NCBI GenBank assembly: GCA_029262875.1
Contig: JAJCYO010000149.1
Location: 1-64,000 of the forward strand
Direction: 5' to 3'
Length of the DNA: 64,000 bases
DNA from: Flavobacteriales bacterium
GTDB lineage: Bacteria; Bacteroidota; Bacteroidia; Flavobacteriales_E; Vicingaceae
Of this stretch, positions 55,072 to 64,000 are shown one piece after another. The notes under the pieces are model-generated. The model was not told the DNA's origin, searched no databases, and worked only from the letters and a program-made list of their open reading frames with translations. The stretch's first letter is position 1; the number at the start of each line of letters is the position of its first letter. Position numbers and translations under genes: made by a program.

Positions 55072-56268
55072 ATGAATAATAAATTATCAAATACAATCAA
55101 CAACCTTAGCGAATCTCAAACATTGGCCATGACAAGGTTAAGTAGAGAGTTAATCGCTGAAGGTAAGGATGTAATTAGTTTAAGTATTGGGGAACCAGAT
55201 TTTGATACGCCTCAATTTATTAAAGATGCGGCTAAAAAAGCCATTGACGAAAACTATACTCATTATACTCCAGTTCCAGGATACCCTGAGCTAAGAGAAG
55301 CCATTTCAAAAAAATTTAAACGAGATAATAACTTAGATTATGCTCCTGAACAAATTGTTGTTTCAACAGGTGCGAAACATGCTTTGGCAAATATCTCTTT
55401 GAGTCTGCTAAATACTAATGATGAAGTTATACTCCCTGCTCCATATTGGGTAAGTTATCACGAAATAATAAAAATAGCTGGTGCTATTCCTGTAGGGTTA
55501 CCTACAACAATAGATCAAGATTTTAAAGTGAGTGTAGCACAAATTAAAGCCGCTATTACCGAAAAAACTCGAATGATATGGTTTAGCACTCCCTGTAATC
55601 CAAGTGGATCTGTTTACACTAAAGATGAACTCCACGACATTGCTCAATTGGTAAAGGAATACCCAAATATATTAGTCGTTTCTGACGAGATCTATGAACA
55701 CATTAGCTTTACTGGGAAACATGAAAGTATTGCTCAATTCGATTTCATAAAGGACCAAGTTATAACTGTTAATGGAGTTTCTAAAGGTTTTGCTATGACA
55801 GGATGGCGAATAGGATATATTGGGGCTCCAAAGTGGATTGCAGATGCTTGTGTAAAAATGCAAGGTCAATTTACATCAGGTACTTGTAGTATTGCACAGA
55901 AGGCGGCTCAAGCTGCTATGGAAGCTGATCCATCAGTTACTATAGAAATGTGTAATTCTTTTGAAAAAAGAAGAGAACTGGTGCTTACCTTAATGAATGA
56001 AATACCTGGATTAAAATTAAACAACCCTAAAGGAGCTTTTTACATTTTTCCTGATGTTACCAGTTATTTTGGAAAAACTGATGGAGAAACCACCATAAAC
56101 AACGCTACTGATTTAACCATGTATTTACTTAACACGGGATTAGTTGCTTTGGTTACAGGAGAGGCTTTCGGTGATCCAAATTGCATTAGACTTTCTTATG
56201 CTGCTTCTGATGAAGTATTGATTGAAGCCATTAAACGAATAAAAGAAACCTTAGCTTTATTGCATTAA
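55072..56268 (+). CDS. Class I PLP-dependent aminotransferase (aspartate-type)
   Basis: A 398-residue cytosolic enzyme of the aspartate aminotransferase family. PLP-linked Lys238 lies in VNGVSKGFAMTGWRIG; Asn176 (TPCNPSG), Asp205 and Tyr208 (VSDEIYEH) hold the cofactor; the substrate-carboxylate Arg near the end is in CIRLSYAASDE. ISLSIGEPDFDTP at the start fits the 1-gamma branch typical of bacteria. Its keto acid might be oxaloacetate or an aromatic keto acid that would feed HppD, but that is conjecture. The next gene starts immediately after its stop codon. Confidence 0.93.
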   Translation: MNNKLSNTINNLSESQTLAMTRLSRELIAEGKDVISLSIGEPDFDTPQFIKDAAKKAIDENYTHYTPVPGYPELREAISKKFKRDNNLDYAPEQIVVSTGAKHALANISLSLLNTNDEVILPAPYWVSYHEIIKIAGAIPVGLPTTIDQDFKVSVAQIKAAITEKTRMIWFSTPCNPSGSVYTKDELHDIAQLVKEYPNILVVSDEIYEHISFTGKHESIAQFDFIKDQVITVNGVSKGFAMTGWRIGYIGAPKWIADACVKMQGQFTSGTCSIAQKAAQAAMEADPSVTIEMCNSFEKRRELVLTLMNEIPGLKLNNPKGAFYIFPDVTSYFGKTDGETTINNATDLTMYLLNTGLVALVTGEAFGDPNCIRLSYAASDEVLIEAIKRIKETLALLH

Positions 56269-57267
56269 ATGATAAATAAAAACGAAATAGTTAACCTTTT
56301 TAAGAATTTCAATAAACTGAATGTCTTGATTATTGGGGATGTGATGATAGATTCATACTACTATGGAGATGTTAATCGTATTTCACCTGAAGCGCCTGTT
56401 CCTATTGTTTCTGTAAATAGAAAAGATAGTCGTTTGGGAGGTGCTGCGAACGTTGCATTAAATATAAAAGCCTTAGGAGCTACCCCTATTCTTTGTTCAG
56501 TAATAGGTAGTGATAGTGCCGCAGATAAATTTAATGCGCTTTTGAAAAGTGAAAAACTTAGCGCCAAAGGAATCGTTGAGAGCAAAGAACGAATTACAAC
56601 GGTTAAAACAAGGGTAATAGGAAATAAACATCAAGTCATAAGAGTTGATTCTGAAAATGACACCCCCCTATCTAAACAAGAAAATACAAAGTTAGTTAAG
56701 GCTATTACCTCCCTAATTAATACTGAAAAAATTGATGTTGTCATATTTCAAGATTACGATAAAGGTGTTATTACGAAAGGCTTGATTGAAGAAGTTGTAA
56801 CGCTATGTAATGGCAACAAAATACCAACTGCTATTGATCCCAAGAAAAGAAATTTTAACCATTATCAAAACGTTAGTTTATTTAAACCAAACCTTAAAGA
56901 ATTAAAAGAAGGTTTGAACATTGAAATTAACCCTTCTAAATCAAAAGAAGTTGAAACTGCGATCAATACATTAAACAGTACTCAGCACAACAAGATTAAC
57001 TTTATCACTCTTTCTGAACATGGAGTTTTCATTAAAGATGAAAATGGTAAAAAGCAAATCCCTGCACACATCAGAAGCATTGCCGATGTTTCTGGAGCAG
57101 GAGACACTGTAATTAGTGTTGCATCTCTTTGTTTAGCATTAAATCAACCAATAACAATGATTGCTGAAATAGCAAATCTTGCTGGCGGATTAGTTTGTGA
57201 AAGTGTTGGTGTTGTCCCGATAGATAAAGATCAACTATTATCAGAAGCAATAGCTAACCTAATCTAA
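56269..57267 (+). CDS. D-glycero-beta-D-manno-heptose-7-phosphate kinase (PfkB family)
   Basis: A 332-residue ribokinase-fold enzyme. It has [22 protein letters not shown], the RfaE N-domain signature, [15 protein letters not shown], and the catalytic GAGDT at 276-280 (base Asp279). The second cytidylyltransferase domain of the bifunctional HldE (~477 residues) is absent, so this is the stand-alone kinase form (HldA/RfaE1). It phosphorylates heptose-7-phosphate in lipopolysaccharide core synthesis; the adenylyltransferase partner is elsewhere. It directly abuts the aminotransferase and is five bases from ubiE. Confidence 0.9.
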   Translation: MINKNEIVNLFKNFNKLNVLIIGDVMIDSYYYGDVNRISPEAPVPIVSVNRKDSRLGGAANVALNIKALGATPILCSVIGSDSAADKFNALLKSEKLSAKGIVESKERITTVKTRVIGNKHQVIRVDSENDTPLSKQENTKLVKAITSLINTEKIDVVIFQDYDKGVITKGLIEEVVTLCNGNKIPTAIDPKKRNFNHYQNVSLFKPNLKELKEGLNIEINPSKSKEVETAINTLNSTQHNKINFITLSEHGVFIKDENGKKQIPAHIRSIADVSGAGDTVISVASLCLALNQPITMIAEIANLAGGLVCESVGVVPIDKDQLLSEAIANLI

Positions 57268-57272
57268 TTCTA

Positions 57273-57995
57273 ATGGCTGTTATTCCTTACAAACAAGAAA
57301 CTGGAAGCAAAAAAGAACAAGTTGCTACTATGTTTAATAATATCTCCAAGAAGTATGATTTTTTAAATCATTTTTTATCTCTAGGAATAGATATTATTTG
57401 GAGAAAGAAAGCGATTCGTTTACTTAAAGAAACTCAGCCAAAACAAATTTTAGATATTGCAACAGGAACAGGTGATTTTGCCATAGCTGCTTTAAAGTTA
57501 AATCCAACAAAGGTTACTGGTGTAGATATTTCTGAAGGAATGTTAAACGTAGGTAGAGAAAAAATAAAGGATAAAGGACTACAAGATATTATTGAACTAA
57601 AGTTAGGGGATTCTGAAAATTTAGAATTTGATGATAACACGTTTGATGCTTACACCGTTGGCTGTGGTGTTCGGAATTTTGAAAACTTAGAAAAAGGATT
57701 AACCGAAATGTTACGCGTGTTAAGGCCGAGTGGAACCGCTATTATTTTAGAATTTTCTAAACCTAAAGCTTTTCCTATTAAACAGCTCTACAATTTCTAT
57801 TTTAATAAAATGCTTCCAGGTATTGGAAAATTGGTATCGAAAGATAATAGCGCCTATACTTATTTACCAGAATCAGTTGATGCTTTTCCTGATGGTGAAA
57901 ATTTTATGAAAATACTTACTAAAATTGGTTATAAAGACACACAATCTATCACATTGATGTTTGGAATAGCATCAATTTACAAAGCAAGCAAATAA
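57273..57995 (+). CDS. ubiE: Demethylmenaquinone methyltransferase (UbiE/MenG)
   Basis: A 240-residue SAM-dependent methyltransferase that carries out the last step of menaquinone synthesis. Blocks: [32 protein letters not shown], the SAM motif [27 protein letters not shown], and [16 protein letters not shown] with [18 protein letters not shown]. It is followed 37 bases later by porT, a well-known adjacency in Flavobacteriia. The quinone made may serve the Nqr pump of this window. Confidence 0.95.
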   Translation: MAVIPYKQETGSKKEQVATMFNNISKKYDFLNHFLSLGIDIIWRKKAIRLLKETQPKQILDIATGTGDFAIAALKLNPTKVTGVDISEGMLNVGREKIKDKGLQDIIELKLGDSENLEFDDNTFDAYTVGCGVRNFENLEKGLTEMLRVLRPSGTAIILEFSKPKAFPIKQLYNFYFNKMLPGIGKLVSKDNSAYTYLPESVDAFPDGENFMKILTKIGYKDTQSITLMFGIASIYKASK

Positions 57996-58032
57996 AACTA
58001 AACTTTAGTCGTTAATAGACTTGAAAAGGGTA

Positions 58033-58755
58033 ATGCATAAAAATAAAATAATCATATTAATTCTCTCTATTGTACTGTTTACAAATGTTTATGGACAAAG
58101 AGAGACGACCAAAAACTTACCCAAGTTTGATCATCGGTTTATGCATTTTGGATTCTTGTTAGGGTTAAATTCTGCTGATTTTGTTTTACAACGTTTTCCT
58201 CCTAGCTCTCCTGGCGCTGATAGTCTTTATGTATTAGAACCTAAAGCTGCCACAGGTTTTAACTTAGGAATTATTTCATCGATGCATTTTGGCAGTTATT
58301 TTAGTTTACGATTTACTCCAAACCTTGCATTTTCATCAAGAAGTTTATCCTACACGTTTGAAACTTTTGAAGGTCCAAAGCAATACACTAAAGACATTGA
58401 ATCTACACTCATTAATTTTCCATTAAATATAAAATATAAATCGGTAAGGCTCAATAATTTTAGTGCCTATATTATTGGTGGTGGAGCTTATAGTTTGGAT
58501 TTGGCCTCTGATGCTGGTCATGAAAACATTTCGACCAATCCAAATGACATTATTGTTGCTATTAAGCGTAATGATTTTATGGCTCAAATTGGTTTTGGAA
58601 CCGATTTCTACTTAGAATATTTTAAATTCGGAATCGAGTTAAAAATGTCTTATGGTTTAAAGGATTTATTGGATCATGACAATACTCCATTCACTACACC
58701 TATTGATAAGCTGAGCTCTAAAATGTTCCTTTTATCATTCACGTTTGAAGGGTAA
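58033..58755 (+). CDS. porT: PorT family T9SS protein
   Basis: A 240-residue exported outer-membrane beta-barrel. The ATG at 58033 starts the signal peptide (MHKNKIIILILSIVLFTNVYGQ); a TTG four codons earlier is less likely. Barrel strands include HFGFLLGLNSADFVL, GFNLGIISSMHFGSYFSLRFTPNLAFSS, INFPLNIKYKSVRLNNFSAYIIGGGAYSLD, QIGFGTDFYLEYFKFGIELKMSYGL and the final MFLLSFTFEG. PorT is needed for secretion through the T9SS. Position right after ubiE supports the identity. Confidence 0.9.
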   Translation: MHKNKIIILILSIVLFTNVYGQRETTKNLPKFDHRFMHFGFLLGLNSADFVLQRFPPSSPGADSLYVLEPKAATGFNLGIISSMHFGSYFSLRFTPNLAFSSRSLSYTFETFEGPKQYTKDIESTLINFPLNIKYKSVRLNNFSAYIIGGGAYSLDLASDAGHENISTNPNDIIVAIKRNDFMAQIGFGTDFYLEYFKFGIELKMSYGLKDLLDHDNTPFTTPIDKLSSKMFLLSFTFEG

Positions 58756-58785
58756 TCTTAACATGTTGAATTATAACTAATTTTA

Positions 58786-60342
58786 ATGCAGACCATTCAA
58801 CTTTCCGTTTTACCTGAAGAAGCAGTAAACAACAACTTTCTAAAGCAGGAAATAGCTCAAGAACTTAATTTCATTGATTTTGAATTTAAAATTTTAAAGC
58901 GTTCTATAGATGCTCGAAGAAAACCTTTTAAAATCAAACTAAAAATATAGGTCTATTCCGATGGCGAAACTCCTACTCCATCCTTCACCAAAAAGGTTTA
59001 TCAGAAAATAAGCTCTGGCAAACCAATTCTAATTATAGGCTTTGGTCCTGCAGGAATGTTCGCGGCACTGAGACTAATTGAACTGGGTTTTAAGCCAATT
59101 GTGTTAGAGAGAGGAAAAGATGTTAGAAGCAGGAGAAGAGATTTAGCTGCCATCAATAAAGATCACATTGTTAATCCTGAATCAAATTATTGTTTTGGTG
59201 AAGGTGGCGCTGGGACCTATTCAGATGGTAAGTTATACACCCGATCTAAGAAGCGAGGTGATGTTAATGACATCTTAGCAACATTGGTTCAACATGGTGC
59301 TCCTGAAGCTATTTTAGTTGATGCCCACCCACATATTGGAACAAATAAATTACCGAATGTGGTAACTGCTATTAGAGAAACCATATTAAACAGTGGTGGT
59401 GAAATCCATTTCAATACTAAACTTACTGATATCATTATCAATGATAATCAGGTGGAAGGTGTTATCACTCATACTGGAAAAGAAATTATGGCTAAGCACG
59501 TGATTTTAGCCACTGGACATTCTGCAAGAGATATTTATTATTTGTTAAACGACAAAGGTGTAGCAATTGAGTCTAAACCATTTGCATTGGGAGTAAGGGT
59601 TGAACACCCTCAACAACTAATTGATAGCATTCAATACCATTGTAATGAAAGGAGTGAGTTTCTCCCTCCTGCTTCTTATAAATTGGTTCAACAAGTAAAG
59701 CAGCGTGGCGTCTTTTCGTTTTGCATGTGTCCAGGAGGCATCATTGCTCCTTGTGCTACTGCTCCTGGAGAAATTGTCACCAATGGATGGTCGCCATCTA
59801 AACGAAACAACCCTTATGCTAATTCTGGAGTTGTTGTTACTGTTGAAGAGGAAGATTTAAAACCCTATGCTAAGTATGGAGCTTTGGCAGGATTAAAATT
59901 CCAAGCAGCGATTGAACAAGAGGCTTTTAAAGCTGCAGGTAATAATAGTGAGAAAGGACAACTTGCTCCTGCTCAACGGTTAGTTGATTTTATAAAAGAA
60001 AAAACATCTAACAATTTACCTGAATGTTCATATACTCCTGGAATTGTAAGTGTTCCTTTACACCAAGTTTTACCCCAAGCAATTGCAACTCGTTTGCAAG
60101 AAGGGTTTAAAAGTTTTGGAAATAAAATGAAAGGCTATTTAACCAATGAAGCTGTTATTGTAGCGGTCGAAAGTAGAACATCTTCTCCTGTTAAAATCCC
60201 TCGAAACAAGGAGACCTTCCAACATCCTGACATTAAAGGATTATATCCTTCTGGTGAGGGAGCTGGTTATGCTGGTGGAATAGTCTCTGCTGCCATTGAT
60301 GGTCAAAAATGCGCTGAAGCAATTGGACTATTGAAGTTATAA
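58786..60342 (+). pseudogene. FAD-dependent oxidoreductase interrupted by an in-frame TAG
   Basis: An ATG at 58786 opens a frame of 519 codons that is intact except for TAG at 58948-58950 (codon 55). Before it: MQTIQLSVLPEEAVNNNF ... RSIDARRKPFKIKLKI, the normal N-terminal domain of this family. After it the sequence continues as VYSDGETPTPSF and then the dinucleotide motif ILIIGFGPAG (codons ~80-90), YCFGEGGAGTYSDGKL, HVILATGHSARD, and the C-terminal GLYPSGEGAGYAGGIVSAAIDG. An ATG at 59056 opens a shorter 428-codon frame but cuts off the GxGxxG motif, so it cannot replace the full protein. The family is an uncharacterised FAD-binding dehydrogenase. Either a recent nonsense mutation, a sequencing error, or read-through. 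Confidence 0.8.
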
Positions 60343-60368
60343 ATAAAGTATTTACGGGTAATAAATTT

Positions 60369-61259
60369 CTAATTACTTTTAATCTGAATCAAGTAATAAT
60401 TATTCCTTTGTGCCTTAAATGGGGACAATAGCATGTAACCAGAAAATTGGGTGCCATCTTTCTTTTTAAATGACACTTCCGTTTCGTAGTGCCCAAATTG
60501 GCCTATTTGCTGCGTTATTTCATTTCTATTGGATGGTATAAAGTTTTCATCTAAAAATAATTCGTAATATTTTTTAGATATGATATCGTTGAGGTCTTCT
60601 AATCCAAAAAAATCTTTAGTTTTCTCATTAGCATCCTTTATCTCATTTGAAAAGTAATCAACTAAAAATATAGAATCGTTGGTGTTATTAACCAACGCTT
60701 TTAATATCTCTCCATTTTGGGTACTTTGTATCGTCAGCTTCTGCTTTTGTTGCGAAATAACATAGCTTAACAAGAACACGTAACCAAAAGATATCGTTAT
60801 TAATGATGTTAATCCAATAGATATATCGGAAAATAACATTGCAATTATTAATGGAATAAATATTAACCCAAAGTAGATGAGAATCTGTTTTGGTTTGGGT
60901 ATGGCAAATAATATGATATTGTATGCTGTAAGCATTAGGACAACAAATGCAACATCAAAACTAAGCTGATGGGCCATAAATAGTATGACGTACGAGGAGA
61001 AAATATAAATGCAGAATATCACATTATAAAGCGTTCTATTGGTCACATTTGTAAAGCTTAATATCATCGACCCCAGATAAACTACTGGCAATACACATGA
61101 AAGATTGCGAACAAATTCATTTGATTCAAAATAAAAAAATATAAATAGACAAAATACGATCGCTAAAGACCCTGCTCCTAAGGATACCATCCTTGCCATT
61201 TTTCTACTCCTTTTAGCAAAAGAGCCTTTACTTCCAGTTGTAAAAATGCTTGTTCCCAT
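60369..61259 (-). CDS. Membrane protein with C-terminal PAS domain (copy 2)
   Basis: A 296-residue protein; ATG at 61259 matches the sister's start (MGTSIFTTGSKGSFAKRSRKM), and an upstream TTG was rejected. About six hydrophobic helices occupy residues 25-170 (LGAGSLAIVFCLFIFFYF, VVYLGSMILSFT, VIFCIYIFSSYVILF and so on). The last ~110 residues form a PAS-like domain (ILKALVNNTNDSIFLVDYFSNEIKDANEKTKDFFG ... YYELFLDENFIP ... GHYETEVSFKKKDGTQFSGYMLLSPF). There is no kinase or other output domain. It probably senses a signal and acts through a partner. Confidence 0.8.
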   Translation of the reverse strand: MGTSIFTTGSKGSFAKRSRKMARMVSLGAGSLAIVFCLFIFFYFESNEFVRNLSCVLPVVYLGSMILSFTNVTNRTLYNVIFCIYIFSSYVILFMAHQLSFDVAFVVLMLTAYNIILFAIPKPKQILIYFGLIFIPLIIAMLFSDISIGLTSLITISFGYVFLLSYVISQQKQKLTIQSTQNGEILKALVNNTNDSIFLVDYFSNEIKDANEKTKDFFGLEDLNDIISKKYYELFLDENFIPSNRNEITQQIGQFGHYETEVSFKKKDGTQFSGYMLLSPFKAQRNNYYLIQIKSN

Positions 61260-61306
61260 TAATAGTAAATATACCAATAAGATTGGTTCTATAAATCATT
61301 CTCGCT

Positions 61307-62212
61307 TTAAAGCTTACGGACTGCGATATTTTTTATTTGAAGCAAGTAATATTTTTTATTTAAAGCTTCAAAAGGAGATAGATGCAACCGTCCTAAAAAA
61401 TTAGACCCATCTCTTCTTCTAAACATTGCATCGGTTTGGTAATAACCATCATCGTTAATTTTTTGAGTTATTTTATCCCTGCGAGAATCAATAAATCCTT
61501 GTTCTGTAAAAAGCTGGTAATAGCTTTTTGATAAAAACTCGTCAGTCTCATCTAATCCAAATATATCCTTTGTATTTTCATTAGCATCCTGTATTTCATT
61601 AGAAAAAAAGTCTACTAAAAACATGGAATCGTTGGTATTGTTTACCAACGTTTTTAAAATTTTTGCATTCTGGCTACTTCGGTAACTTAAACTGTTCTTA
61701 TTTCTTGACACGATATAACTCAGCGTAAATACAGCTCCAAATGATAACGAAATAAGTAATGTAAATCCAACAGCTGCTTCTGATAAAAACAAGGCTACTT
61801 CTAAAGGAATAAATATGAGCCCAAAATAAATTAACAATTGATTAGTCGTTGGCAATGCAACCAATATAACACTAAAAATGGCCAACATTAATATAATATA
61901 ATCACTCTCAAATGCTAACGAATAAGCACCATAAAGAATGATTAGAGAGGTAGCAATAAACACCCCAAATATTATATGATAAAGTTTTTTGTTTGTCATT
62001 TTGGAAAAGCTAAACAAAAAGGAAATAAAAAACAATATAGGTAACATCATTGATAATAAACGAACCAATGAATCTGCTTCAAAATAATAATGAATAAACA
62101 AGGTATAAACGATAGCTAAAGCACCTGCCCCTAATGATAGGAATTTCGACATCTTTCTGCTTGTTTTTGCAAAAGAACTTGTCTCTCCGGTTTTAAATAT
62201 ACTCGTTCTCAT
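61307..62212 (-). CDS. Membrane protein with C-terminal PAS domain (copy 1)
   Basis: A 301-residue sister of the next gene, aligned along its whole length (MRTSIFKTGETSSFAKTSRKM; helices at 25-170; PAS with VNNTNDSMFLVDFFSNEIQDANENTKDIFG). The differences cluster in the membrane part. A 47-base gap separates the two. No output domain. A TATATTTG box lies upstream (62243). Confidence 0.8.
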   Translation of the reverse strand: MRTSIFKTGETSSFAKTSRKMSKFLSLGAGALAIVYTLFIHYYFEADSLVRLLSMMLPILFFISFLFSFSKMTNKKLYHIIFGVFIATSLIILYGAYSLAFESDYIILMLAIFSVILVALPTTNQLLIYFGLIFIPLEVALFLSEAAVGFTLLISLSFGAVFTLSYIVSRNKNSLSYRSSQNAKILKTLVNNTNDSMFLVDFFSNEIQDANENTKDIFGLDETDEFLSKSYYQLFTEQGFIDSRRDKITQKINDDGYYQTDAMFRRRDGSNFLGRLHLSPFEALNKKYYLLQIKNIAVRKL

Positions 62213-62242
62213 TTATGGGGGCTTTGGCAACGTAGCTGTAAC

Positions 62243-62250
62243 CAAATATA
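62243..62250 (-). promoter_or_regulatory. Promoter -7 box for the PAS pair
   Basis: TATATTTG on the minus strand, 30 bases upstream of the ATG at 62212, in the gap after the M48 gene. Confidence 0.4.
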
Positions 62251-62288
62251 ACAAAAAGATTGGAGATTGTTAAATAATTTCAGGAAGT

Positions 62289-63092
62289 TTAATTTGCCTT
62301 CTCATAATAAGATTCTGCTGTAGGTAACCATTCTTGAATTCTCTTTATCCGTGTATCGTGACTTGGATGCGTACTCAAAAATTCTGGAACGGATGAACCT
62401 CCACCACCCTTCATTCTTTCCCAAAATGGTATTGCTTCTTTCGGTTCATATCCAGCCATAGACATAAATACCATCCCTAATTTATCCGCCTCACTTTCTT
62501 GATTTCTTCCAAAGGCTAACATTCCTACTCCTGCTCCAACTCCATATGCTCCTAAAAAGAGCAGCTGGGTTTCTTTCGGTTTATCTCGCATGTATACAGC
62601 AATAGCAACACCACCGGCTGCGGCAAGTATTCCTTGACTCATACGTTCATTTCCATGGCGTGCAATCGCGTGAGCAATTTCATGCCCCATCACAACTGCC
62701 AACCCTTCATCTGTCTTAGCTATAGGTAATAGTCCTTTATATACCACCACTTTACCACCAGGCATAGCCCATGCGTTTACGACATTCTGGTCTACCAAAT
62801 TAAATTCCCATTTATAACCCTTAATTCTTTTTGATTGTCCTTCCTGTTTTAGGTACTTTTCAACTGCATGTGCAATTCTATTCCCAACTCGTTTAACTTG
62901 TTTGGTCTGCTCAATCTGAGAAGCCATTGGAGGGTTTTCACTCAAAAAGCTCTTATATTGTGTTAAACTCATTTTCATTAATTCAACTTCAGGAACTAAT
63001 GTAACTTGCTTCCTTCCAGAAATTGGAACCGTAGCACAAGCCCAAACGACACTAATTAGTGTAATGTATAAGGTAATTTTTACGAATTTCAT
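62289..63092 (-). CDS. M48-family metallopeptidase lipoprotein
   Basis: A 267-residue lipoprotein (Cys19 in VVWACATV). Zinc site: HEIAH at 137-141 (VVMGHEIAHAIARHG) and the third ligand Glu201 in NQESEADKLG. Motif WAMPGGKVVVYKGLL is typical of the Oma1/YcaL-like periplasmic M48 group. It would remove misfolded or damaged envelope proteins. It starts three bases after clpS on the same strand. Confidence 0.92.
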   Translation of the reverse strand: MKFVKITLYITLISVVWACATVPISGRKQVTLVPEVELMKMSLTQYKSFLSENPPMASQIEQTKQVKRVGNRIAHAVEKYLKQEGQSKRIKGYKWEFNLVDQNVVNAWAMPGGKVVVYKGLLPIAKTDEGLAVVMGHEIAHAIARHGNERMSQGILAAAGGVAIAVYMRDKPKETQLLFLGAYGVGAGVGMLAFGRNQESEADKLGMVFMSMAGYEPKEAIPFWERMKGGGGSSVPEFLSTHPSHDTRIKRIQEWLPTAESYYEKAN

Positions 63093-63095
63093 TTA

Positions 63096-63368
63096 TTAAT
63101 TTATTTCTACAGTTAATCCACTATCGGCTAGTATCTCACCCATAATTGTTAGTTCTTTAAATGCTCCTTTTTTAATGGCGCATTTACCAGTGTAATGCAC
63201 CAATGTAGCACATTGTTCTGCCTGGATCGTATCATGATTACAAACTTTCACCAATAATTCTATCACATGGTCAAATGTATTCACATTATCATCGAACAAC
63301 ACCAATACATGTTCTTTAACCACCTGTTCTTTTAACTCTAATTCTTCGTTAGTTATTGTCTCCGTCAT
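63096..63368 (-). CDS. clpS: ATP-dependent Clp protease adaptor ClpS
   Basis: A 90-residue adaptor that gives N-end-rule substrates to ClpAP/ClpCP. The N-terminal segment is flexible (MTETITNEELELKEQVV); the core HVLVLFDDNVNTFDHVIELLVKVCNHDTIQAEQCATLVHYTGKCAIKKG carries the ND-x-x-T-F-D-x-V pattern of the substrate pocket. Clp ATPase genes are not in the window. One base from the SPOR gene. Confidence 0.9.
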   Translation of the reverse strand: MTETITNEELELKEQVVKEHVLVLFDDNVNTFDHVIELLVKVCNHDTIQAEQCATLVHYTGKCAIKKGAFKELTIMGEILADSGLTVEIN

Positions 63369-63369
63369 A

Positions 63370-64000
63370 TTATTGATTGCTTTTCATTAATTCTAATGCT
63401 TCTTCTAAATTCATTTCAACACCATCTCTAAATACTATTGTCTCAGGTTTTTTTACGCCCATTTCTTTCATCTCTATTTGTAAATCTAATGCAGATTCAT
63501 AATCTGGAAAAGAACCTATAGTATAAACTGTTTTATCTCCTTCTTCATAGTTCTTCACTCCTCTTCCTGTTAAACGTAAAAACAATCCAGCATCTTCTAC
63601 TGGAACATCTTCTTCATATTCTCCTAATTTAACCCTAAACTCTAAATTTAAATCTTCCTTAGGTTCATAACCTGGCTTTTCGTTTTTAAATGTATCTTCA
63701 ACAGGATTGTCTTCAACAGGATTGTCTTCAACAGGATTGTCTTCAACAGGATTGTCTTCAACAGGATTGTCTTCAACAAGATTATCTTCAACAGGATTGT
63801 CTTCAACAGGATTATCTTCAACAGGATTGTCTTCAACAGGATTATCTTCAACAGGATTGTCTTCAACAGGATTATTTGAACCACCTGAAGCCAATAAGTT
63901 TGTTGCCTCCGCAACTGTAATCTTAGTTCCTCCATTATAAGCCACTACAAATGCATCAGTAATGCCTGCCCCTCTAATCCTATCTTTCGCCACATTTGCC
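63370..64000 (-). CDS. SPOR-like domain protein with PVEDN repeat, N-terminus outside window
   Basis: The frame is open to the window edge. A GTG at 63993 could be read as a start, but the sequence before it (Ala-Asn) continues in frame, and the text NVAKDRIRGAGITDAFVVAYNGGTKITV is the end of a SPOR-type peptidoglycan-binding domain, so the protein continues upstream. Next come twelve PVED(N) units (one LVED), and then a second SPOR-like domain: LEFRVKLGEYEEDVPVEDAGLF, VYTIGSFPDYESALDLQIEMKEMG. The protein is probably exported and binds glycan strands. It is followed after one base by clpS. Confidence 0.7.
   Translation of the reverse strand, partial: ANVAKDRIRGAGITDAFVVAYNGGTKITVAEATNLLASGGSNNPVEDNPVEDNPVEDNPVEDNPVEDNPVEDNLVEDNPVEDNPVEDNPVEDNPVEDNPVEDTFKNEKPGYEPKEDLNLEFRVKLGEYEEDVPVEDAGLFLRLTGRGVKNYEEGDKTVYTIGSFPDYESALDLQIEMKEMGVKKPETIVFRDGVEMNLEEALELMKSNQ
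63694..63873. repeat. 15-bp minisatellite, 12 units
   Basis: ATTGTCTTCAACAGG-type units (minus strand CCTGTTGAAGACAAT) are tandem 12 times. Variants differ at one base (GTC/ATC) and one unit has AAG in place of AGG, giving LVED instead of PVED. The unit length is a multiple of three, so copy-number change keeps the reading frame. Confidence 0.97.

Noticed and set aside
59056-60342. A 428-residue oxidoreductase starting at 59056
   Set aside because: The start falls right after the GFGPAG loop, so such a protein could not bind FAD normally; the true gene begins at 58786.
63694-63873. CRISPR array
   Set aside because: The 15-bp units abut with no spacers and keep a coding frame; this is a coding minisatellite.
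63690-63940. Plus-strand and alternate-frame ORFs of low complexity over the minisatellite
   Set aside because: They exist only because a 15-bp repeat without stops is open in every frame; the minus-strand SPOR frame extends beyond the repeat with real domains.

Overview
The window looks like an ordinary chromosomal stretch of a marine-type Bacteroidota bacterium, most likely order Flavobacteriales. The evidence is AT-rich DNA; start codons with almost no Shine-Dalgarno sequences; TAnnTTTG promoter boxes; both type A and type B type IX secretion (T9SS) C-terminal signals; the T9SS factors PorT and the DUF5103 plug; GLPGLI-family proteins; and a Na+-translocating NADH:quinone reductase. No phage, transposon, CRISPR array, rRNA or tRNA was seen.

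Layout. 1-6.5 kb: the end of an EamA transporter, a T9SS type B surface protein, then pyrG and yidC with small followers. 6.5-12.7 kb: a GNAT-like protein, a small acidic protein, then two GLPGLI proteins and their outer-membrane barrel partner. 12.7-14.5 kb: sugar transferase plus DegT aminotransferase. 14.9-18.2 kb: a small exported protein, a T9SS type A protein with three CUB-like modules, and a 45-residue membrane protein. 18.3-21.5 kb (minus): a small membrane protein, hppD, hmgA, queD. 21.5-27.1 kb (minus): exported TPR-caspase protein followed by a propeller receptor with a SpoIIE phosphatase. 27.3-29.7 kb: small membrane protein, YbaB, TSUP permease, acyltransferase. 29.8-37.6 kb: a giant alpha-2-macroglobulin with a downstream lipoprotein, then poorly known envelope proteins. 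37.7-43.7 kb (minus): nqrABCDEF. 43.9-46.3 kb: T9SS plug and two unknown envelope proteins. 46.5-52.1 kb (minus): MacAB-TolC-like export operon. 52.2-58.8 kb: small membrane protein, meaB, envelope proteins, aminotransferase, heptose kinase, ubiE/menG, porT. 58.8-60.3 kb: an FAD oxidoreductase broken by one in-frame TAG. 60.4-64 kb (minus): two sister membrane-PAS proteins, M48 lipoprotein, ClpS, and a SPOR-type protein carrying a 15-bp minisatellite and running off the window.

How it fits together. Tyrosine can be degraded through HppD and HmgA. UbiE/MenG finishes menaquinone, the likely electron acceptor of the Nqr sodium pump. YidC inserts membrane proteins. PorT and the plug serve the T9SS that exports the two CTD-bearing surface proteins. 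A large share of the remaining genes encode envelope proteins without a known role.

Points most worth a second look are the caspase/SpoIIE operon, the interrupted oxidoreductase, the minisatellite, the Tyr/Asp-rich loop of the macroglobulin, inverted repeats at several start codons, and four very small membrane-protein genes, three of them shorter than 60 codons. All functional calls rest on motif recognition by eye, without database searches.
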